Made by a program: the position numbers and the translations under genes. Below the pieces are notes generated by a model, which worked only from the letters and a program-made list of their open reading frames with translations, was not told the DNA's origin and did not search any database. From Granulicella sp. L46 (lineage in GTDB: Bacteria > Acidobacteriota > Terriglobia > Terriglobales > Acidobacteriaceae), in contig NZ_LMUT01000012.1 of NCBI RefSeq assembly GCF_009765785.1, positions 510,403 through 574,402 on the forward strand: 64,000 nucleotides of DNA, read 5' to 3'. Shown one piece after another: positions 8,936 through 17,723 of the stretch; within the stretch, counting starts at the first letter, position 1, and every line of letters begins with the position of its first letter.

Positions 8936-11035
8936 GTGGCGTTTATGTTTAAAACTCTCATCATAAACATGGGGAAACGATTCTCGTCGAATTCTGGAAC
9001 GGGGCTAAGAGTTTCTCTTTGGCCGACGGCGCTGGTCGGAATCGTGGTCATCAAAGCCGTGCTTTCACTCAACGTGACGCCGGGATCTTTTCTGCTTTCT
9101 TATAGCGGGATCAGTTATTTCCTTTTACTATTTTTGGCAACAAGTTTCGCTATCCGCAATGGAATACGGAAAACCGCAGGAACGCGCGCATTCTGGATGT
9201 CTCTCGCAATTGCCTACGGCCTTTGGACGCTAGACCAGTATCTGATGCTGTACTACGAGCTTGTTCGGCACATTGCGGTGCCCGATGGTTCGATTGCTGA
9301 TCCGTTGCTATTTCTGCACATCGTACCGCTGATGGCCGCTGTGGCAAGCTTGCCACACCAGAGCAGCACTTCCGGCCGCAAGCTATACAGCACGATATTG
9401 AACTCTCTACTCTTATTGTTTTTCTGGAGCTTTCTCTATGGTTACCTGGTTTTTCCATACCAATACTTCCCAACCGCCGCCGGTTACGCCCTGCGTTTTG
9501 ACGTTCTCTACTTACTAGAGAATCTGGCTCTGTTGTTGGTTGTCGGCGTATTGACCCTGCGCGCGCAGCCTCCATGGAGGTCTATCTATCTTCATCTCCT
9601 GGGCGCCTCGACTCTATATGCGTTAAGCTCAACTGTCGCCAACCTTGCAATTGACTCGGGAGGATACATCAATGGCAAGTTGTATGGCCTGGGCCTGACC
9701 GCTTCGGTTTGCTGGTTCGTGTGGATACCGCTGCGCGCACGGCAGATAGAGGGAGAAGCAACAGCCATCCAGTCTGATAGTGGTCAGAGTTCACGAGGCT
9801 CTGCATGGGCGATGCTCGTTGTTGTGGCAGTTCCGATCCCGATTATCTGGGAACTGTTCAAACGAAATGAAAACGTCGGTCTGCCGACTTTTCGTCTGCT
9901 GGTCGCAATTATCGCGATTCTGTGTCTGGCGAGCGCTGCCTTTATAAAGGAATATCTTGCCAGACGTGAAATGGATTTCCATTTTAATTTGGCCAACGAC
10001 AGACTACGTCTTGCTATGGAAGCAGGCGCATCGGTGGGGTGGGACCTGGACGTGAAGAGCGGACGGAATGTCTGGTTCGGCGACCTGCGCATCTTCGGAA
10101 TCGATTCCGATACTTACGTAACAACCGGCTCAGAGTTCACTCGTCTCCTGCATCCGGAAGACCGGACGAGAGTCTCGGAAGCGATCGCGGATGCAAGGCA
10201 AAGCAAGAAGCCGTACGCCGCAGAATTTCGTGTCTTACAGCCAGATGGGACAGTTCGCTGGCTGGGAGCGCGAGGCAAGTTTTACTACGCCAGGAACGGC
10301 AACCCGGAGCGGATGCTTGGCGTGTCGGTAGATATCACCAAGAGCAAGTTGGCGGAAGAAGCCGTTTCCTCCATGAACCGCAGAGTGATTGAGGCAGAAG
10401 AACGGGAGCGTGACCGGATCGCGAAAGACCTTCACGAAAACATCGGTCAGCGTCTTGCTTTGTTGGCGATTGCGATCGAACAACTCAAACGTGACCTCCC
10501 CGATCAGGCCGTCGAATTTCTTGATTCTATGGACGCAGTATGGAGGAAGACCTTAGGGATATTGACCGATGTGAAAGCTTCGGCGCATGAACTGTATTCT
10601 CCAAGGCTCGAGTATCTCGGCATTGCTGCAGTGATGAAGACCTTCTGCGAAGAGTTCTCGGAGAGAAAGAGTGTTGAAATTGACTTCAGGAGCCAAGGTT
10701 TCTCCAGCCCCGTACTACCGGACGTTTCTATCTGTCTTTTCCGCGTTCTGCAAGAAGCGCTGCATAACGGGGTGATGCACAGCGGGGTGCAGAAGTTCAG
10801 TGTGAAATTGTGGGGTGAATCGGATGAGATTCGTCTTAGAGTCAGCGACGCGGGCGTTGGCTTTGATCTCGGAGCGGCGAGGGGAGGCCGTGGGCTTGGC
10901 CTGGTTAGAATCGAGCAGCGAATTAAACTGGTGGAAGGAACGTCTTGGATCGATTCACAACCAGAAAAAGGCACTACAGTCCAGGTTAGCGTGCCCATGC
11001 ATTCTGAACGCGTTTTCCTTCGTGCGGCTGGCTAG
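8936..11035 (+). CDS. Polytopic membrane PAS histidine kinase (HisKA_3 type)
   Basis: The 699-residue protein has about ten N-terminal membrane segments (residues ~20-345), a single PAS/PAC domain (about 355-475, ending MLGVSVDITKSK), and a HisKA_3-HATPase core (ERERDRIAKDLHENIGQRLA, His near 499; RVLQEALHNGVMHS; SDAGVGFD; GRGLGLVRIEQRI). The H-box has EN where the upstream kinase has DD. The catalytic part is closely related in layout to that kinase, 42 bp upstream, but the sensor is a membrane module of unknown specificity. The frame opens with GTG at 8936; ATG 8945 or 8970 are alternatives and none has a good ribosome site. Confidence 0.88.
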   Translation: MAFMFKTLIINMGKRFSSNSGTGLRVSLWPTALVGIVVIKAVLSLNVTPGSFLLSYSGISYFLLLFLATSFAIRNGIRKTAGTRAFWMSLAIAYGLWTLDQYLMLYYELVRHIAVPDGSIADPLLFLHIVPLMAAVASLPHQSSTSGRKLYSTILNSLLLLFFWSFLYGYLVFPYQYFPTAAGYALRFDVLYLLENLALLLVVGVLTLRAQPPWRSIYLHLLGASTLYALSSTVANLAIDSGGYINGKLYGLGLTASVCWFVWIPLRARQIEGEATAIQSDSGQSSRGSAWAMLVVVAVPIPIIWELFKRNENVGLPTFRLLVAIIAILCLASAAFIKEYLARREMDFHFNLANDRLRLAMEAGASVGWDLDVKSGRNVWFGDLRIFGIDSDTYVTTGSEFTRLLHPEDRTRVSEAIADARQSKKPYAAEFRVLQPDGTVRWLGARGKFYYARNGNPERMLGVSVDITKSKLAEEAVSSMNRRVIEAEERERDRIAKDLHENIGQRLALLAIAIEQLKRDLPDQAVEFLDSMDAVWRKTLGILTDVKASAHELYSPRLEYLGIAAVMKTFCEEFSERKSVEIDFRSQGFSSPVLPDVSICLFRVLQEALHNGVMHSGVQKFSVKLWGESDEIRLRVSDAGVGFDLGAARGGRGLGLVRIEQRIKLVEGTSWIDSQPEKGTTVQVSVPMHSERVFLRAAG

Positions 11036-11057
11036 ATAAGCACGAACTTTTGCCCGT

Positions 11058-12083
11058 TCAATTGAAAGAAACGGCGGAGTGCCTCGCGCGAATTCTTTCA
11101 TAGATGCGGCTTTCCTCTTCACTCTGAAAAGCGCTCAACACATACCCACACAAAAGATCGGCATCGCAGCTCCTGGCGATCTCGTCACATAGGCGTTCTA
11201 CTTCCATCGCCGCATCCGTCTTTCCCTGCTCCCACAAAACGGGAGCACATTCACCACAAAGCGCGACATGGGGGCGATCCCCGCTCGATGCTTTTCCGGC
11301 TGCGGCAATCAGATCGCCCGCGACTTTAAGAAATCGAGCCGGGTCAGGCAGATCATTCACCATGAAAGTCGAGAGCGTGTCGGCAACATCCAAAGAGACA
11401 TAGCGCGCCTGTTCAACAGCGGCGACAATATCCACGCCGTGCTGGCGCAATTTCTCTAGAAGACTCCTCCGATGCGACTCAGTCACCACCGCGATCACTG
11501 TATTGCCGGCGACCAAAGCGGCTTCGATGAAACGAGTAAAGCCAATTACGAAGGCTGCGTCATCCGCATAGAATTCAACCTCGTGATTGCGCGTGGCATC
11601 CACCCTTTCCAATGCTGGTGGTTGCAAAGGCTCATCGGTACGGTCGAGAGTTTTCGTCTCAAACGAGGGGATGAAAACGTGACCCGATAGTCCGCTGCTG
11701 ACAAACTGCACGCCTTGAAGAACCGCTTCCACAGCAACCAGCAACTCGTTGCCGGCGTGCACTTTAACCACGTAGCCCAGGGCCCCCGTGGCGAGAGCTT
11801 CCTGTACTACTTCGGCAGAAGACTCTTGGCTAACGAAGAGGATTTTGCTCTCCGGGAACAGCTTGCGGATTCGTCGAGCCGCATCGATTCCATTCAGTGA
11901 AGGAAGCCCGATGTCGAGCAAAATCAACTCCGGCCGGAGTTCTTCGGCTTTCTTGACTGCTTCTAATCCGTCCGCGACCTCGCAGATCTGAAATCCTGGC
12001 TCCTTGCTCAGCGTCGAACAAATGAAGCGCCGAAATGGCTCATAATCTTCGACTACGAGAACCCGGCGCAATGACATTTCCAA
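11058..12083 (-). CDS. Response regulator with MEDS output domain
   Basis: Residues 5-125 form a receiver domain (VLVVEDYEPFRRF, phospho-acceptor D57 in LILLDIGLPSLNG, conserved Lys in GYVVKVHAG). After a linker, about 165-330 match the MEDS (DcmR-type sensory) fold: NHEVEFYADDAAFVIGF, GNTVIAVVTESHRRSL, GECAPVLW and a final LCDEIA...LLCGY segment. No helix-turn-helix is present, although the receiver resembles those of LuxR-type regulators. The gene converges on the two HisKA_3 kinases (22 bp gap), so it is their probable partner. Output would have to act through ligand or protein binding rather than DNA. ATG 12077 is an alternative start. Confidence 0.85.
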   Translation of the reverse strand: MEMSLRRVLVVEDYEPFRRFICSTLSKEPGFQICEVADGLEAVKKAEELRPELILLDIGLPSLNGIDAARRIRKLFPESKILFVSQESSAEVVQEALATGALGYVVKVHAGNELLVAVEAVLQGVQFVSSGLSGHVFIPSFETKTLDRTDEPLQPPALERVDATRNHEVEFYADDAAFVIGFTRFIEAALVAGNTVIAVVTESHRRSLLEKLRQHGVDIVAAVEQARYVSLDVADTLSTFMVNDLPDPARFLKVAGDLIAAAGKASSGDRPHVALCGECAPVLWEQGKTDAAMEVERLCDEIARSCDADLLCGYVLSAFQSEEESRIYERIRARHSAVSFN

Positions 12084-12497
12084 GTTGTTTCCTCACCCTT
12101 CATAAGGTGCAAACCCGGTTCTCCGAGTTTAGTTGCTAGTTCTACTCATAGTCTCACGTTCCGCGATTCAGGCTGGGCCTTCGCCTGTGAGTGGGTATCT
12201 CACCCCGATATCCTCCCCACCTGACAAATCTGGCGGCCTCGCCGGGAGGCAGTCGCTTAGCCGATCTCTGGTTTCAGCCGTTGACTTGGGCTGGCATGGG
12301 AAGCGAGCGGACATCCAGATATGCACCTCTGCCAGACGATTCCTAGTGCGTTGGAAACTGGCACCTACTCAATGCACTTTGCATCCGCTGATGAAAGCAC
12401 AACAAACATTGAGGTGCCCGGCCGAATCCGGTTTAAAGAAAATGCAGCTGCCCCAAACTATCGAGAGCGGCTGTCATTTCTTTAGCAGTCTGCGTTT
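12084..12497. other. Intergenic stretch between MEDS regulator and porin gene
   Basis: Nothing coding can be supported. A plus-strand open frame (12133-12501) runs into the porin gene end and has no recognisable domain. There is a small inverted repeat, GTGAG-N7-CTCAC, at 12187-12203. The right part is the 3' flank of the porin gene and the left part the 5' flank of the MEDS regulator. Confidence 0.4.
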
Positions 12498-15065
12498 CTA
12501 GAACTCGTAGTGCATGGAGAGGGTGACGAGGTTGGCGTGGAAGTTTCTGGGGGCTGTTAGGCCGGAGGGAGGTTCGGTGAGGCCGGTGGGATAGGGTGCG
12601 AGGGAGGGGGAGTTGCAGGGGACTACCACCGCGGTTGGCGAGGTGGTGGTGCTGCAGAGGGGAGCGCCGGAGGGGCCGCCTTCACCGTAGCCGTAGTAGT
12701 TGTAGTCGGCTCGGAAGATCCAGCCGGGGTGAACCGTCCATGCAACGTGTACGAAGGGCGATTGATAGGCGGACTGTAAGGAACCATTCACCTGGCGTGC
12801 GTCGTTGAAGAACTGGTTGCCGCTGACCGCGCTGATGGTGTAGCCGAGGCTACCCTGGATGGTCCTGGTCGGATTCACGGTGAGCGAGGCAGAGGCGTAC
12901 TGGGTGGGTGCATCCATGAAGTCCTTGGTTGGACCCCAGTCGGAGAGGACGGTCGTCGATCCGCGGACGAAGACTCCGGGACAGATGGCAGGGGTTCCGG
13001 CGGGCGTAAGGACGGCTGTACCGGGCAGCGTGGGGGTGGCTCCGTTGAGGTAGCAGATGTTGGTGGAGGTGTAGACATCCGAGTAGGCGTAGCTGAAGTC
13101 GAAGCTGTAGCGCTCGCTCGGCGCCAGGTCCGTGGAGATGCTGGCCACGCGGCTGTGATCCACATGCTGGAGGGGGCCGTCGATGGGCGGGACACCGGTG
13201 TTGTTGGTGTTGTTGTGGTGCTCGGTGTCGAGGTAGGAGGTGGCGATCGACGCCCAGGTTTTGGGTTTGTAGGTCGAGTGCACGCGATAGACCTGGGTCT
13301 GGCGCGCGCCTACCGGGGTGAAGGCATTGTCGGCGTAAAAGGCCTCGAAGGTGCCGTTGATGTTCCAGTGATCGGTTGGGCGAAGAGCGATGTTGACGAT
13401 GCCGCCGTTTTGTTCGATGTTGATGTTGGTGGTCGGCGAGGTGAGCACGGAGGGGGTTCCGGCGTAGGCTGAGATCTTTTGGCCGATGAACCGGGTGCCG
13501 TAGCGATAGGTGACCGAGATCATGGCACGCGGCGTGACATCCCAGGTAACCGTTGCGTTATTGGTGAGGATCCTTTGCCCGAAGTAGTTTGGCAGCGGCA
13601 GTCCGTTGGGAGCCTGGCCGACGATCGCGACCACGCCTGGAGTCAGTGGACCGGCGTAGTTGATGGTCTCGTTGTGCGCCGTCGCGGGCGTGCTCTCAGA
13701 GACGCCGCGGAACGTGCCCGTACCGGGGATGCGGACATTGGAGAAGTCGAACTGCTCCGAGAAGCTGAACTTCTTGGCGAACTGCCAGGTCGCACCCACA
13801 TCTGCGCCTACGTTCTGACGCCTTGCTGTCCCTGCTCCCGTGTAGCTCTGGGTGCGGATGATGCCATTCAGGCCCTGGAAGTTCTCCTGGTAGCTGGGCA
13901 TATTCGTATTCGCCGCGGTGTAGCGGAAGATTCCATTGGCGGCGAGATTGTGGATGCTGGAGGATTGGAAGCGCAGCATCTCGGTCGGGTAAATGCTCCG
14001 CGTCGGCTGATAGCGAGAGTAGTTGGAGATGACGCTGCAGGCTGGATCCACCACCGGCAGGCCGGCGGTGCCCGAGGCTGACGTCAGGATAACGCCTGGC
14101 GTCGCGATGCTGTTCGCGTTGCAGTTGCTCGCAGCGTACGGTGTCTGGCTATCCCAGTTGCCCAGCGATACCGGCAGGCCGTTCGCCTCCTGCACCGTGT
14201 ATTGATTGGGGTTGAGGATGAAGTAGGAGTCATTCTTGTAATGCGTGATCTGCTCCTCGAACGTGATCATGGTCTGCTGCAGCGGCTTCCAATCGACCGC
14301 GCCAAGGAAATCATCCGTGCTGTTGCGCTCCATCTCCTGGAACAGCATGCTGGTTTTGGCTGTTTCGTAGCCGCCGCCGATGCTCCTTGGACCCTGGAAG
14401 ATGTTCTGCGAGTAGCCGACACGGAAGGTCAGCTTGGATAGAGGGAAGATGGTGAGGTTGGTGTCGGTCATCCTGCGGACGGTGTTGAACAGCTCCGGGG
14501 ACTGGAGAACCTGGGGCCAGGCGTAGTTTCCAAGCGCTCCGCCCACGCCGATCGGGATGCTCTGCCCTCCCGGGATGTTGGGATTGCCGAACAGATCGTA
14601 ATCGAAGTACTGGCGGTCGCGACGGAACAGGCCGGAGAACTCGTAGACCTTGCCCTTCGAGAAGTCGAGCTTGACGACATTGATCGGATCGCCGCCGAAG
14701 CCGTTGCTGTACCCCGTCAGGCTATCCAGCAGCGGATGCTTGATGCCCGGAACCGAGCGCAGCGTGATGGTTTGACCCAGCACCCGCGGTCCGGATTGGA
14801 TGTTGACCAGCGTGTCGTACATCGAACCGCTGCCGGTGATGCCAACGATGTGTCCGCCCAGGTCCACCGTGTTATGGACAACGAAGCCGTCCTGCACAAC
14901 GGGCTTGGCGGGCAGAGCGGCGTTGACAGGAGCTGCGGTTGCAGGAGCTGCGTCCTGGGCGGCCGCGAAGCCGGTCATCAGCAGTAGGGCGACGCCTACG
15001 GCACCGGCGACCCGATGGGTCATGCTGGGGTGCGCTTTGGGCAGCCGCGTATCGTTTGTCTTCAT
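12498..15065 (-). CDS. MtrB/PioB-like outer membrane beta-barrel protein
   Basis: An 856-residue exported protein: signal peptide near the N terminus (VAGAVGVALLLMTGFAAAQ) and then many short amphipathic strands with Tyr/Asn/Thr-rich loops, ending in an outer membrane C-terminal strand (VTLSMHYEF, terminal Phe). The length and the barrel pattern fit the MtrB/PioB/DmsF porins that hold a decaheme cytochrome in the outer membrane; the gene follows such a cytochrome by 114 bp on the same strand. The CxxC motif seen in Shewanella MtrB is absent; the few cysteines lie in loops. I start at ATG 15065 (or the adjacent ATG 15068), with GAGG upstream; the frame stays open to 15170. The family call leans on the neighbour. 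Confidence 0.72.
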   Translation of the reverse strand: MKTNDTRLPKAHPSMTHRVAGAVGVALLLMTGFAAAQDAAPATAAPVNAALPAKPVVQDGFVVHNTVDLGGHIVGITGSGSMYDTLVNIQSGPRVLGQTITLRSVPGIKHPLLDSLTGYSNGFGGDPINVVKLDFSKGKVYEFSGLFRRDRQYFDYDLFGNPNIPGGQSIPIGVGGALGNYAWPQVLQSPELFNTVRRMTDTNLTIFPLSKLTFRVGYSQNIFQGPRSIGGGYETAKTSMLFQEMERNSTDDFLGAVDWKPLQQTMITFEEQITHYKNDSYFILNPNQYTVQEANGLPVSLGNWDSQTPYAASNCNANSIATPGVILTSASGTAGLPVVDPACSVISNYSRYQPTRSIYPTEMLRFQSSSIHNLAANGIFRYTAANTNMPSYQENFQGLNGIIRTQSYTGAGTARRQNVGADVGATWQFAKKFSFSEQFDFSNVRIPGTGTFRGVSESTPATAHNETINYAGPLTPGVVAIVGQAPNGLPLPNYFGQRILTNNATVTWDVTPRAMISVTYRYGTRFIGQKISAYAGTPSVLTSPTTNINIEQNGGIVNIALRPTDHWNINGTFEAFYADNAFTPVGARQTQVYRVHSTYKPKTWASIATSYLDTEHHNNTNNTGVPPIDGPLQHVDHSRVASISTDLAPSERYSFDFSYAYSDVYTSTNICYLNGATPTLPGTAVLTPAGTPAICPGVFVRGSTTVLSDWGPTKDFMDAPTQYASASLTVNPTRTIQGSLGYTISAVSGNQFFNDARQVNGSLQSAYQSPFVHVAWTVHPGWIFRADYNYYGYGEGGPSGAPLCSTTTSPTAVVVPCNSPSLAPYPTGLTEPPSGLTAPRNFHANLVTLSMHYEF

Positions 15066-15179
15066 CATCTCAAGCCTCACTTGACCTAAACCTTGCTTCT
15101 GTAAGCCCGTTATCCGGGCGTGCTGCTGAATCTGGACCCAGCCGTCCTGTTGCTGCCGGACGGCAACCACGTATCGCCG

Positions 15180-16124
15180 CTACTTTTTCAGGTAGGGATC
15201 CACGTTCGATCCGTGGATCATCACGTGGCAGTCGATACAGGGAGACAACTCTGCCGATCCCGAACCCATCCCGTGGACGGTGTTTGCGGCAACCGGACTA
15301 TGGCACTGGTTGCACAGCTGGTTGATGTTCGGCACATTCAACAAGCGGGCGTTTTGCGATCCGTGGGGCGTATGGCAGGCGATGCAGCCTTCTCCCCTCA
15401 CCGCGGCGTGCTCGTAGATGAACGGTCCGCGCGTCTCGGTGTGGCACTTGGTGCAGATCGCGTTCTGATCTGCCGTTATTTTGAGATTGGCGGGCTGGAA
15501 CGTCCCGTGCACGTTGTGGCAGTCGCTGCAGGAGATCAAGCCCTCGTTCACCTTGTGGTGGAACGGCATCGCGAACGCCGGCTTGATGCTGGTGTGGCAG
15601 CTGTAGCAGAGCGTCGGCTGCGTCGCCACTAACAGCGGCGTGTCCTCGACCGACTTGTGGATGCTGTGGCAGCTCAGGCAGTTCACCCCGGCCTTGGCAT
15701 GCGGCGAGCGCAGGAAGTTCGGGTGCGTGTTTGCGTGGCAGCCCAGGCAGGTCTTGTCCACCTCGGACGGCGTCAGCTTGTTGAAGCGCACGATCTTGGT
15801 CACATCCCCGCCACCCTCTACGTGCGCCTGGCCTGGTCCGTGGCAGCTCTCGCAGCTCGCGCCCGCTCCACCATGCTCGAGCGCCAGCTTGGCATGGGGA
15901 TTGTCCACCATGCTGTCCGCGTTCTTCTGGTGGCATGTCGCACACGTCTCGCTGCCTACATACCCAGGCGCCGGGGTCGCTTCCGCCGCCGTCGTCGCCT
16001 GCTTCAAGGTCTGCGTCTGGGTCTGCGTCTGCGCGGCCGCCATCCCCGCGCCCCACATCGTCATCACCCCAACCACTGCGATCAGAAGAAAATACTTCGT
16101 TGTCTTGCGGGGCATCTGTCCCAT
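15180..16124 (-). CDS. DmsE/MtrA-like decaheme c-type cytochrome
   Basis: A 314-residue periplasmic protein with a signal peptide (YFLLIAVVGVMTMWGAGMAAA) and exactly ten CxxCH heme sites: CATCH, CESCH, CLGCH, CLSCH, CYSCH, CSDCH, CTKCH, CIACH, CNQCH and CIDCH. Size and heme number match MtrA, PioA and DmsE, the electron-carrying plug of outer membrane porin-cytochrome complexes. It heads a two-gene operon with the large barrel protein. ATG 16124 is chosen because GAGGTG lies 6 bp before it; a GTG at 16133 is possible. A GTGAC-N4-ATCAC site lies about 112 bp upstream. Direction of electron flow (metal reduction or Fe(II) oxidation) cannot be read from the sequence. Confidence 0.92.
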   Translation of the reverse strand: MGQMPRKTTKYFLLIAVVGVMTMWGAGMAAAQTQTQTQTLKQATTAAEATPAPGYVGSETCATCHQKNADSMVDNPHAKLALEHGGAGASCESCHGPGQAHVEGGGDVTKIVRFNKLTPSEVDKTCLGCHANTHPNFLRSPHAKAGVNCLSCHSIHKSVEDTPLLVATQPTLCYSCHTSIKPAFAMPFHHKVNEGLISCSDCHNVHGTFQPANLKITADQNAICTKCHTETRGPFIYEHAAVRGEGCIACHTPHGSQNARLLNVPNINQLCNQCHSPVAANTVHGMGSGSAELSPCIDCHVMIHGSNVDPYLKK

Positions 16125-16229
16125 GTAAAACACCTCTATTGGCGCGTTAAGTTTGTTGTTTCCATCTACTGGTTGAAGTCGGCCACACCATCAACATCGC
16201 AACCATAGTCTTGCCCCCAGCCGCATACG

Positions 16230-16243
16230 GTGACCTTCATCAC
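16230..16243. promoter_or_regulatory. CRP/FNR-type site 1 (cytochrome promoter)
   Basis: GTGACCTTCATCAC, a GTGA-N6-TCAC dyad about 112 bp before the cytochrome start codon (site centre to ATG). It fits the GTGAY-N4-ATCAC consensus shared by five other sites nearby. Confidence 0.6.
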
Positions 16244-16385
16244 ACGGATGACGATAAGGAATCACTCCCTCTACGCCATGCTTCGAGACGGGGACGCAAT
16301 CTGGTGAAAATGAGCCAGTTACTGGATTCCCGATCTAAATGGAATGGGGGCGATATGCGGTGAAGCAGTTCGGTAAACGAATCTT

Positions 16386-16399
16386 GTGATCCAGATCAC
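16386..16399. promoter_or_regulatory. CRP/FNR-type site 2
   Basis: GTGATCCAGATCAC, a perfect dyad GTGAT-N4-ATCAC. It lies about 268 bp before the cytochrome gene and 550 bp before the regulator gene, so the promoter it serves is unclear. Confidence 0.55.
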
Positions 16400-16618
16400 C
16401 GCGTCATGTTCAGGCTTGGCATTTTATGGTGATGCGGGTTCATCTGAGCGACCCGAATTCACTGGAGGCTGCATGCCACTGCAGTTTCGGCGAGGAAGAG
16501 CGATGAGAGTGTCGGCAGGCCCTGAAGCTCAAATCAAGATCCTGTGCCGATCGAATCGCCTTGCGCCATTTGAAGCTTCACGCAGAGACGAAATCATGAG
16601 CCTTGGCGAAGAAAGATC

Positions 16619-16771
16619 TTACCGGGGGAGCTGGGCAGAGCAGAGGGTGGTCGCGAGGTTGGCAACGAACAGGACGAGGAAGGCGACAAGGATTACAACG
16701 ACACCGCCGACGGTCAGCCGTTCCCAGAGATCTGAACTATCGCGTGCTAGCAACTCCCGTATACCTGTCAT
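16619..16771 (-). CDS. Candidate small single-span membrane protein
   Basis: A 50-residue frame starting at ATG 16771 with GAGGA 8 bp before it. It has a charged N terminus (RELLARDSSDLWERL) and one strong hydrophobic segment (VGGVVVILVAFLVLFVANL). The layout is loosely like a Flp-type pilin or a small respiratory-complex subunit, but no family is recognised. It lies between the cytochrome and the fnr-like gene, 48 bp from CRP/FNR-type site 3, in divergent orientation to the regulator. It may be a chance frame. Confidence 0.35.
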   Translation of the reverse strand: MTGIRELLARDSSDLWERLTVGGVVVILVAFLVLFVANLATTLCSAQLPR

Positions 16772-16818
16772 CACTCTTGTCCTCATGAGCAACTTTACAG
16801 CCCTCACCAATCATTGCA

Positions 16819-16832
16819 GTGACCAAGATCAC
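16819..16832. promoter_or_regulatory. CRP/FNR-type site 3 (regulator promoter)
   Basis: GTGACCAAGATCAC, about 117 bp before the start of the FNR/CRP-type gene and 48 bp before the divergent small frame. It would allow autoregulation. Confidence 0.58.
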
Positions 16833-16942
16833 AGGCCGACTCTTTGCCCTTCGCCGACGCAGAGATGTTGCTCTTCGCTAACACAGAGACGGATCGCATC
16901 CACAAGGATTTTCCCATTCGCATTTCAAGAGAGAAGGTTTGC

Positions 16943-17656
16943 ATGACGTATCCCCACTCACACATGACCACGGGCTGCAAGAACTGTTCGGACCGTTCGC
17001 TGCGAATTATGTGCGACCTTTCCGGGCAGGCGCGCGTGGACTTTGAGGCCCTCGGCATGCAGATGAAGCTGCCCAAACGCGCGATCATCTTTCAGGAAGA
17101 TGACGTCTGCGATGCGGCGACGATTGTCTGCATGGGCCAGGTGAAGTTGTCCTGCACTTCGCGTGAGGGCAAGACACACATCCTTAAGATTGCGGTCCCG
17201 GGCGACGTGCTTGGAATGGGCGCAGCGATCTCCGGGGCGCACTTCGAGGTGACGGCGGAGACGATCGAGCCGTGCGTGGTGAAGAAGATTCGGCGCAGCG
17301 AGCTGCTGGCGTTTCTGGAGAAGTATGGGCAGGCGAGCATGCTCGCGGCTAAGGCACTGTCTGAGGAGTACAAGTCGGCGTTCTTCGATGCGCGGCGGCT
17401 GGCGCTGTCAGGATCTACGGCGGGCCGGCTGGCTGGCGTTCTGCTGGACTGGGGACGAGCTGCAGCGGGATGCAATGGAACCGATATGCGGTTCACGATG
17501 GCGTTGACGCATGAGGAGCTGGCGAACCTGGCAGGCACGTCGCGAGAGACGGTCACGCGCGCGCTGGGGAAGTTTCAGAAGGAAGGGTTGATCGAGATTC
17601 ATGGCTCGTCGTTTCGCGTGGTTTCACCGACGGGCCTGGAGACGTTGTGCTCTTAG
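16943..17656 (+). CDS. FNR/CRP-family redox-type transcriptional regulator
   Basis: A 237-residue CRP/FNR protein: cyclic-nucleotide-binding-like beta roll (about 35-150), long dimer helix and a C-terminal winged helix (LTHEELANLAGTSRETVTRALGKFQ). The N terminus carries C12-x2-C15-x8-C24, and C111 lies in EPCVVKK at the position of FNR Cys122, so an iron-sulfur cluster is plausible; C56, C63 and C71 are extra. The recognition helix SRETVTR matches CRP (R180, E181, R185), predicting GTGA half-sites, rather than the E..SR of FNR. ATG 16943 has AGAGAAGG upstream; the frame is open from 16844. Six matching sites occur between 16.2 and 24.9 kb. Confidence 0.9.
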   Translation: MTYPHSHMTTGCKNCSDRSLRIMCDLSGQARVDFEALGMQMKLPKRAIIFQEDDVCDAATIVCMGQVKLSCTSREGKTHILKIAVPGDVLGMGAAISGAHFEVTAETIEPCVVKKIRRSELLAFLEKYGQASMLAAKALSEEYKSAFFDARRLALSGSTAGRLAGVLLDWGRAAAGCNGTDMRFTMALTHEELANLAGTSRETVTRALGKFQKEGLIEIHGSSFRVVSPTGLETLCS

Positions 17657-17709
17657 TACGACAGAAGCTTTCTCATAATCGGCTCATAAGTCCTTCATAA
17701 AACCTGTTT

Positions 17710-17723
17710 GTGACTTTTATCAC
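17710..17723. promoter_or_regulatory. CRP/FNR-type site 4 (stress protein promoter)
   Basis: GTGACTTTTATCAC, preceded by T and followed by A so that it reads TGTGA-N6-TCACA, the full CRP-like dyad. It lies about 160 bp before the universal stress protein gene in an otherwise empty 220-bp gap. Confidence 0.6.

Noticed and set aside
12133-12501. A 122-codon plus-strand frame before the porin gene end
   Set aside because: No domain or ribosome site; it ends inside the porin gene.
16844-16942. Extended N terminus of the FNR-type regulator
   Set aside because: The internal ATG at 16943 has a strong ribosome site and places the cysteine cluster at the usual distance from the start.
16386-16946. 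A 186-codon plus-strand frame before the FNR-type gene
   Set aside because: It runs through two regulatory sites and overlaps the regulator start; no ribosome site or domain.
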